A stretch of DNA of 9,468 nt from Sphingobacteriales bacterium (GTDB lineage Bacteria; Bacteroidota; Bacteroidia; Chitinophagales; Chitinophagaceae): assembly GCA_024640385.1 (NCBI GenBank), contig JAHEFC010000137.1:1-9468 (forward strand), written 5' to 3'. Positions 6,532 to 9,468 of this stretch are shown here, in pieces. Numbering within the stretch: position 1 is the stretch's first letter; every line of letters starts with the position of its first letter. Under the pieces are notes generated by a model. That model was not told where the DNA came from. It ran no database searches and saw only the letters and a list, made by a program, of their open reading frames with translations. Position numbers and translations under genes: made by a program.

Positions 6532-6692
6532 CGGATTGACGGATTGGCGGATTGGCTGATTCCGGATTCCGAATTCCGGATTCCGAATTTTGAATTCAAA
6601 CTATTCGCAATCGGAAATCCGCAATCCGGAATCCGCAATCCGGAATTCGCAATCCGGAATTCGCAATCCGGAATTCGCAATCCGGAATTCGG
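6520..6692. repeat. Locus E: 8-bp, 7-bp and 14-bp repeats forming a palindrome between convergent genes
   Basis: The thiolase/hisS gap is entirely repeats. The left side starts inside the thiolase 3' end with five 8-mers (TTGGCGGA, TTAGCGGA, TTGACGGA, TTGGCGGA, TTGGCTGA; 6520-6559). It then switches to five 7-mers (TTCCGGA, TTCCGAA, TTCCGGA, TTCCGAA, TTTTGAA; 6560-6594). After a short centre come six 14-bp units (6609-6692), three of them perfect AATCCGGAATTCGC; each is two heptads. In reverse complement these are TTCCGAA/TTCCGGA/TTGCGAA/TTGCGGA, so they pair with the left side. The right edge is 7 nt from the hisS stop (6700-6702). The units contain GAATTC and TCCGGA, small palindromes themselves, so several alternative folds are possible. 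A bidirectional terminator role is inferred only. Confidence 0.94.
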
Positions 6693-6699
6693 AATAACC

Positions 6700-8046
6700 C
6701 TACCCAAGGTATGTCTCCAGATCGCCGAATGGCACTTTTTCCTGAAGTCCGCTTTCGAGATTCTTAACAACCGCCGTTTGGGTTGCGATCTCATCTGCAC
6801 CAATAAAAACTGCAAAGGCGATATTCTTCCGCTCTGCATATTTGAACTGTTTGTCGAACTTTGCTTTTTCGTGGTAGAGTTCGGCAGAAATATTTTTCTC
6901 CCTGAGATCCTGCATGATCCTGAATGCTGCGGCAGCTTCCGCTTCACCCATATTGAAGAACAATGCCCGGGTACCTTTCGCAAGATGGTCAGGCATCAGT
7001 TTAAGTTCTTCCATCACGTCATAGATCCTGTCCACTCCGAACGAGATCCCCACCCCTGGTATGCCTTTGACACCGAAAAGCCCTGTAAGGTCGTCGTACC
7101 TGCCGCCCCCGCCGATGCTCCCCATCTGCACGTCCCTGGCTTTCACCTCAAAGATGGTTCCGGTATAATAATTCAATCCCCGGGCAAGGGTCAGATCGGT
7201 TTCTACGGAGTCTGTGAAAAATGAAAGCACGTATTTCATTTCTTCCAATCCTTTTTTCCCTTCTTCGTCATTTCCTAAAAGTTGTTCGGCCTGGTTTATC
7301 TTCTCTTCATCTGTACCGGAGATCAACAGGTATTTTTCGATCGTACTGATCTGTTCTTCTTTTAGACCTTTTGCTGCCAGCTCTTCTTTGACTTTTTCCA
7401 TGCCGATCTTGTCCAGTTTGTCGATGGCCACAGTGATGTCGGTCAGGTACTGATGCCCCCCGCAGAGATTCGCCAGTGCCGCCAGTATCTTCCGGTTATT
7501 GATCCGTATACTAACGTTTATGCCTAAACGTAAAAAAACCATCCTGTACATCGCTGCCAGTTCAACTTCATTCATCAGGGAAGTGCTGCCTACCACATCG
7601 GCATCACACTGGTAGAATTCCCGGTAACGGCCGCGTTGAGGCCTGTCGGCCCGCCAGACGGGCTGCACCTGGTATCTTTTAAAGGGGAAAGAAAGTTTAC
7701 CATGATTCATGGCAACATACCTGGCAAAGGGTATGGTCAGGTCGTAACGCAAGGCACGTTCAGTGATGCCGGAGCTGTTTTTGCCTGCCAGCACCTGTTC
7801 AAAATTATTCCGGGCCTGCTCGTGCTTGGCCGGATTGTCGAGCCCGTTGTTCAGGATCTTGAAAATGAGTTTATCGCCTTCGTCCCCATACTTCCCCATG
7901 AGGGTATCCAGATTTTCCATGGCCGGGGTCTCCAGGGGTTCGTATCCATAGATTTCGAATACCTGCCGGATGGTGGAAAAAATGAAATTCCTTTTCCTTA
8001 CTACATCGGCCGAAAAATCACGGGTACCCTGGGGAATTGAAACCAT
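6700..8046 (-). CDS. hisS: Histidyl-tRNA synthetase
   Basis: HisRS charges tRNA-His with histidine in the cytoplasm; it is a dimeric class IIa synthetase. The 448-aa protein is of normal length. The N-terminus has IPQGTRDF (4-11). Motif 1 carries the conserved proline P41 in PLETPAMENL. RALRYDLTIPFARY (97-110) and motif 2 (PVWRADRPQRGRYREFYQCD, 129-148) follow. The HisRS-specific block LARGLNYYTGTIFE (287-300) supplies the catalytic arginine R289; many homologues have Asp where N292 stands. GGGGRYDDL (312-320) and motif 3 (GVGISFGVDRI, R340) complete the core, and the anticodon-binding domain fills the C-terminal 90 residues or so. Only 2 nt separate its ATG from the stop of the phosphatase gene upstream, so the two are surely cotranscribed and probably coupled. 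The stop TAG lies next to locus E. Confidence 0.98.
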   Translation of the reverse strand: MVSIPQGTRDFSADVVRKRNFIFSTIRQVFEIYGYEPLETPAMENLDTLMGKYGDEGDKLIFKILNNGLDNPAKHEQARNNFEQVLAGKNSSGITERALRYDLTIPFARYVAMNHGKLSFPFKRYQVQPVWRADRPQRGRYREFYQCDADVVGSTSLMNEVELAAMYRMVFLRLGINVSIRINNRKILAALANLCGGHQYLTDITVAIDKLDKIGMEKVKEELAAKGLKEEQISTIEKYLLISGTDEEKINQAEQLLGNDEEGKKGLEEMKYVLSFFTDSVETDLTLARGLNYYTGTIFEVKARDVQMGSIGGGGRYDDLTGLFGVKGIPGVGISFGVDRIYDVMEELKLMPDHLAKGTRALFFNMGEAEAAAAFRIMQDLREKNISAELYHEKAKFDKQFKYAERKNIAFAVFIGADEIATQTAVVKNLESGLQEKVPFGDLETYLG

Positions 8047-8048
8047 AG

Positions 8049-8519
8049 TTAGAAAGTTAGAGCGTTAGAATGCTTTTTTATAATTTGTTCACAAGCGACA
8101 TTGATCATCTGAAATACCTCATGATACCCGTCTTCTCCTCCATACCAGGGGTCGGGAACATCCATATGCTTCCCGGGGTGTAAGGCATTCATCAGCAAAT
8201 CAACTTTTGAGGGGTTGTAAGACCTTCCCGCTATGGCCCTCATTTCATAGATCACATCGGAAGCCATGGCATAGATCATGTCGAACCGTTGAAAATCGTT
8301 AGCCTTAAATTGCCTGGATCTCTGGTGGCTGATGTCGATCCCGTTCAGTTTTGCAACTTTTAGGGACAGTCTGTGGGGCGGCTCCCCGATATGATATCCG
8401 TTGGTGCCTGCACTTTCCACCGTCCAGTTCAGGCCGGCTTCCTGGGTTTTATGTTGCAGGATGCCCTCAGCCAGCGGACTTCTGCAGATATTTCCCAGGC
8501 AAACCATCAGGATTTTCAT
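8049..8519 (-). CDS. Low-molecular-weight protein tyrosine phosphatase
   Basis: These small cytoplasmic enzymes dephosphorylate phosphotyrosine, in bacteria often on tyrosine kinases controlling polysaccharide export, or phosphoarginine in some Gram-positive members. The 156-aa protein has the N-terminal P-loop CLGNICRSP, with nucleophile C7, the adjacent C12 and phosphate-binding R13. The general acid is D123 in the DVPDPWYGG motif. The start at 8519 puts the P-loop at its usual distance from the N-terminus. The open frame runs further upstream to 8690 only because locus F lacks stops, and that extension is translated repeat. No kinase or capsule gene is near. The gene is first in a two-gene unit with hisS, 2 nt apart. 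Its probable -7 element ends 5 nt before the ATG. Confidence 0.95.
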   Translation of the reverse strand: MKILMVCLGNICRSPLAEGILQHKTQEAGLNWTVESAGTNGYHIGEPPHRLSLKVAKLNGIDISHQRSRQFKANDFQRFDMIYAMASDVIYEMRAIAGRSYNPSKVDLLMNALHPGKHMDVPDPWYGGEDGYHEVFQMINVACEQIIKKHSNALTF

Positions 8520-8524
8520 GCGGG

Positions 8525-8532
8525 CAAAGATA
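8525..8532 (-). promoter_or_regulatory. Probable -7 promoter element of the phosphatase-hisS unit
   Basis: Minus-strand TATCTTTG fits TAnnTTTG exactly and ends 5 nt before the ATG at 8519, implying a very short or absent leader. The -33 region would lie around 8552-8555, inside the GGTTGCA repeats of locus F; no TTTG is present there. Copy-number change in the array would alter sequence at -33 and further upstream. Confidence 0.5.
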
Positions 8533-8538
8533 TATAAT

Positions 8539-8676
8539 GCGGGTTGCAGGTTGCGGGTTGCAGGTTGCAGAATTTGGAATATTCGGAATTCCAGCCATTC
8601 CCAATAGAACATATGTAGAATCCGCAACCTGTAACCTGCCACCTGTAACCTGCCACCTGCCACCCGCATCCCGCGC
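8539..8676. repeat. Locus F: GGTTGCA-type heptad palindrome in a divergent gap
   Basis: Left array 8539-8570 is period 7 (GGTTGCA, GGTTGCG, GGTTGCA, GGTTGCA). The opposed right array spans about 8622-8676. Its reverse complement is also period 7, with units such as GCAGGTG, GCAGGTT and ACAGGTT. Aligned end to end, left 8539-8570 and right 8636-8667 match at 27 of 32 positions, while the right side carries roughly two extra heptads. The centre (8571-8621) has smaller inverted pieces, for example TTGGAAT against ATTCCCAA. Unlike the other five arrays this one lies between two gene starts and no gene ends here, so it cannot be a simple terminator of a neighbour. Bases 8677-8755 lead into the next gene; only an SD-like site was recognised. 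Confidence 0.9.
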
Positions 8677-8743
8677 CTGATTTCTGCCAAAAATATACCC
8701 TCCCATTTGTATTTTTCCTTATCTTGCCCATCCCCATTTAGTT

Positions 8744-8748
8744 AAGGA
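8744..8748 (+). promoter_or_regulatory. Shine-Dalgarno-like site of the small membrane protein gene
   Basis: AAGGA lies 7 nt before the ATG at 8756, good spacing for a ribosome binding site. It supports this start codon for a short gene that lacks recognised homology. Most other genes in the window show no such site. Confidence 0.4.
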
Positions 8749-8755
8749 AAAGCAT

Positions 8756-8983
8756 ATGGAATTGGAGCAAAAAGAAAGGCGGAACCAGTCGAATATCAGG
8801 GTAATATATGACCTCACCATGGGTTTATTGTGGGTTGGTGCCGGTCTTTTCTTACTAACATATCGGTACCTTGGATATGAATTCGGTTTTGACCAGCTTG
8901 CAGCATCGATTTTCGGGATTGCCTGCGTGGTCTATGGGGGATTCAGGATCTGGAGGGGTTTTAAAGCAAAAAAAGGCCAATAA
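8756..8983 (+). CDS. Small two-helix membrane protein of unknown function
   Basis: I do not recognise a named family. The 75-aa protein has a charged N-terminus (MELEQKERRNQSN) and a first hydrophobic helix at about 16-36 (YDLTMGLLWVGAGLFLLTY). A short aromatic loop with YEFGFDQ follows, then a second helix at about 47-64 (AASIFGIACVVYGGFRIW) and a basic tail RGFKAKKGQ. By the positive-inside rule both ends are cytoplasmic. The coding call is supported by an AAGGA site, sensible membrane topology and the 15-nt gap to the next gene, a PstS-like lipoprotein, with which it is probably cotranscribed. From memory, small membrane proteins of this kind sit near substrate-binding lipoproteins and TonB/ExbD genes in related bacteria; that is not verifiable here. 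Confidence 0.8.
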   Translation: MELEQKERRNQSNIRVIYDLTMGLLWVGAGLFLLTYRYLGYEFGFDQLAASIFGIACVVYGGFRIWRGFKAKKGQ

Positions 8984-8998
8984 AGCATTTATATATTC

Positions 8999-9468
8999 AT
9001 GTCGGGCGGGAGTGGTAAACTAAAGTTTTTGTTTTTGTTGTTGCTGTTCTATGGCTGTTCAGGAAGCAAGAACAAACAGGTAGCTGAGGAGACGCTGTCT
9101 TCAGGCACCATCCATATCAGTGTGGATGAAACCTTCAAACCCGTAATTGACTCCCAGATCAGCGTATTTGTTGCTGATTATCCCAATGCAAAGATCATAA
9201 CACACTACAAGCCAGAGGCCGAATGCCTGAAAGATCTGAAATACGACAGCATCAGGATGGTAATCGTTACCAGGGGATTGAGTGAAGAAGAAGTTAATTT
9301 GTTCCGCGACACACTGGGGTATGCACCCAAATTTGGAAAAATTGCATCAGATGCTATAGCGGTAGTAGTGAATAATAATGCGAAGGACTCCCTGTTCTCA
9401 GTTTCGGATATCAGGGGCATGTTGAATGGAACCAGTTTTTACAAGTATAAACTGGTCATGGACGGGAA
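8999..9468 (+). CDS. PstS-like substrate-binding lipoprotein (3' truncated by window end)
   Basis: The frame is open from ATG 8999 to the end, 156 codons. The N-terminus is a lipoprotein signal peptide: a lysine, a leucine/phenylalanine-rich core (KLKFLFLLLLFYGC) and lipidation cysteine C20, with Phe rather than the usual Leu/Ile/Val at -3. After a short linker comes a periplasmic-binding-protein type II start, GTIHISVDETFKPVIDSQIS, then VFVADYPNAKI, the RMVIVTRGLSEEE segment and IASDAIAVVVNN with VSDIRGMLNG. These resemble PstS/phosphate-type binding proteins widespread in Bacteroidota, which often lack a neighbouring ABC permease. Phosphate as ligand is not established. The gene follows the 75-aa membrane protein by 15 nt. 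The C-terminal lobe is outside the window. Confidence 0.85.
   Translation, partial: MSGGSGKLKFLFLLLLFYGCSGSKNKQVAEETLSSGTIHISVDETFKPVIDSQISVFVADYPNAKIITHYKPEAECLKDLKYDSIRMVIVTRGLSEEEVNLFRDTLGYAPKFGKIASDAIAVVVNNNAKDSLFSVSDIRGMLNGTSFYKYKLVMDG

Noticed and set aside
6560..6692. Cluster of GAATTC sites in locus E as a biologically selected motif
   Set aside because: The sites follow from joining the AATCCGG and AATTCGC heptads and need no separate explanation.
6528..7224. Long open frames on both strands across locus E and the hisS 3' end
   Set aside because: They read repeat DNA that lacks stops in some frames and then run antisense or out of frame through hisS; the products show only repeat peptides and no family motif.
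324..8676. Mobile REP/MITE-type elements
   Set aside because: Arm sequences differ from locus to locus, there are no common termini or target-site duplications visible, and no transposase or RAYT gene is in the window.
324..8676. Telomerase-like or reverse-transcriptase copying of a fixed short template as the source of the heptads
   Set aside because: A fixed template would give one unit everywhere; units differ at each locus and no such enzyme is encoded here, so slippage or template switching is simpler.
8520..8690. N-terminal extension of the phosphatase frame (57 extra residues from an ATG at 8690)
   Set aside because: It is translated locus F repeat, lies upstream of a -7 element, and would push the catalytic P-loop away from its normal position near residue 7.

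Overview
The window looks like an ordinary chromosomal stretch of a Bacteroidota bacterium, most likely from the Chitinophagaceae or a close family. This is inferred from three things: -7 elements of the Bacteroidota type (TAnnTTTG) just upstream of several genes, general absence of strong Shine-Dalgarno sites, and the style of proteins such as an RsuA/RluB-type pseudouridine synthase with a lysine-rich N-terminal extension. No phage, transposase, CRISPR, tRNA or rRNA is visible.

Layout. Plus strand: the 3' end of rimM (1-320) and dinB (410-1543). Minus strand: a 1-Cys peroxiredoxin (1630-2265), an RluA-family pseudouridine synthase (2432-3157) overlapping an RluB-type pseudouridine synthase (3154-4095), and rlmN (4255-5289). 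Plus strand again: a PcaF/PaaJ-like thiolase (5344-6531). Minus strand: a low-molecular-weight protein tyrosine phosphatase (8049-8519) transcribed into hisS (6700-8046). Plus strand at the right edge: a small two-helix membrane protein (8756-8983) and a truncated PstS-like lipoprotein (8999 to the end). Most genes serve translation: ribosome maturation (rimM), 23S rRNA modification (rluB, the RluA homologue, rlmN) and tRNA charging (hisS). DNA damage tolerance, peroxide defence and acyl-CoA metabolism are also represented.

The striking feature is between the genes. Every intergenic gap longer than 60 bp (six of six: 321-409, 1544-1629, 2266-2431, 4096-4254, 6532-6699, 8520-8755) holds a palindrome whose arms are built from short tandem repeats. 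The repeat period is 7 bp (four loci, one of which also has 8-bp units), 8 bp (one) or 15 bp (one). The unit sequence differs at each locus: AAGTAAA, AAAGTCA, a 15-mer CTCCAAGGTCCCTAC, AGAGTCAG, TTCCGGA/TTGCGAA and GGTTGCA. All seven gene 3' ends that are not inside a tight operon have an array edge overlapping the stop codon or within about 8 nt of it. Two arrays also reach promoters. Shared architecture with unshared sequence argues against a dispersed mobile repeat and suggests a local generating process, perhaps maintained as terminators or 3'-end structures. No gene in the window is an obvious maker of these arrays.
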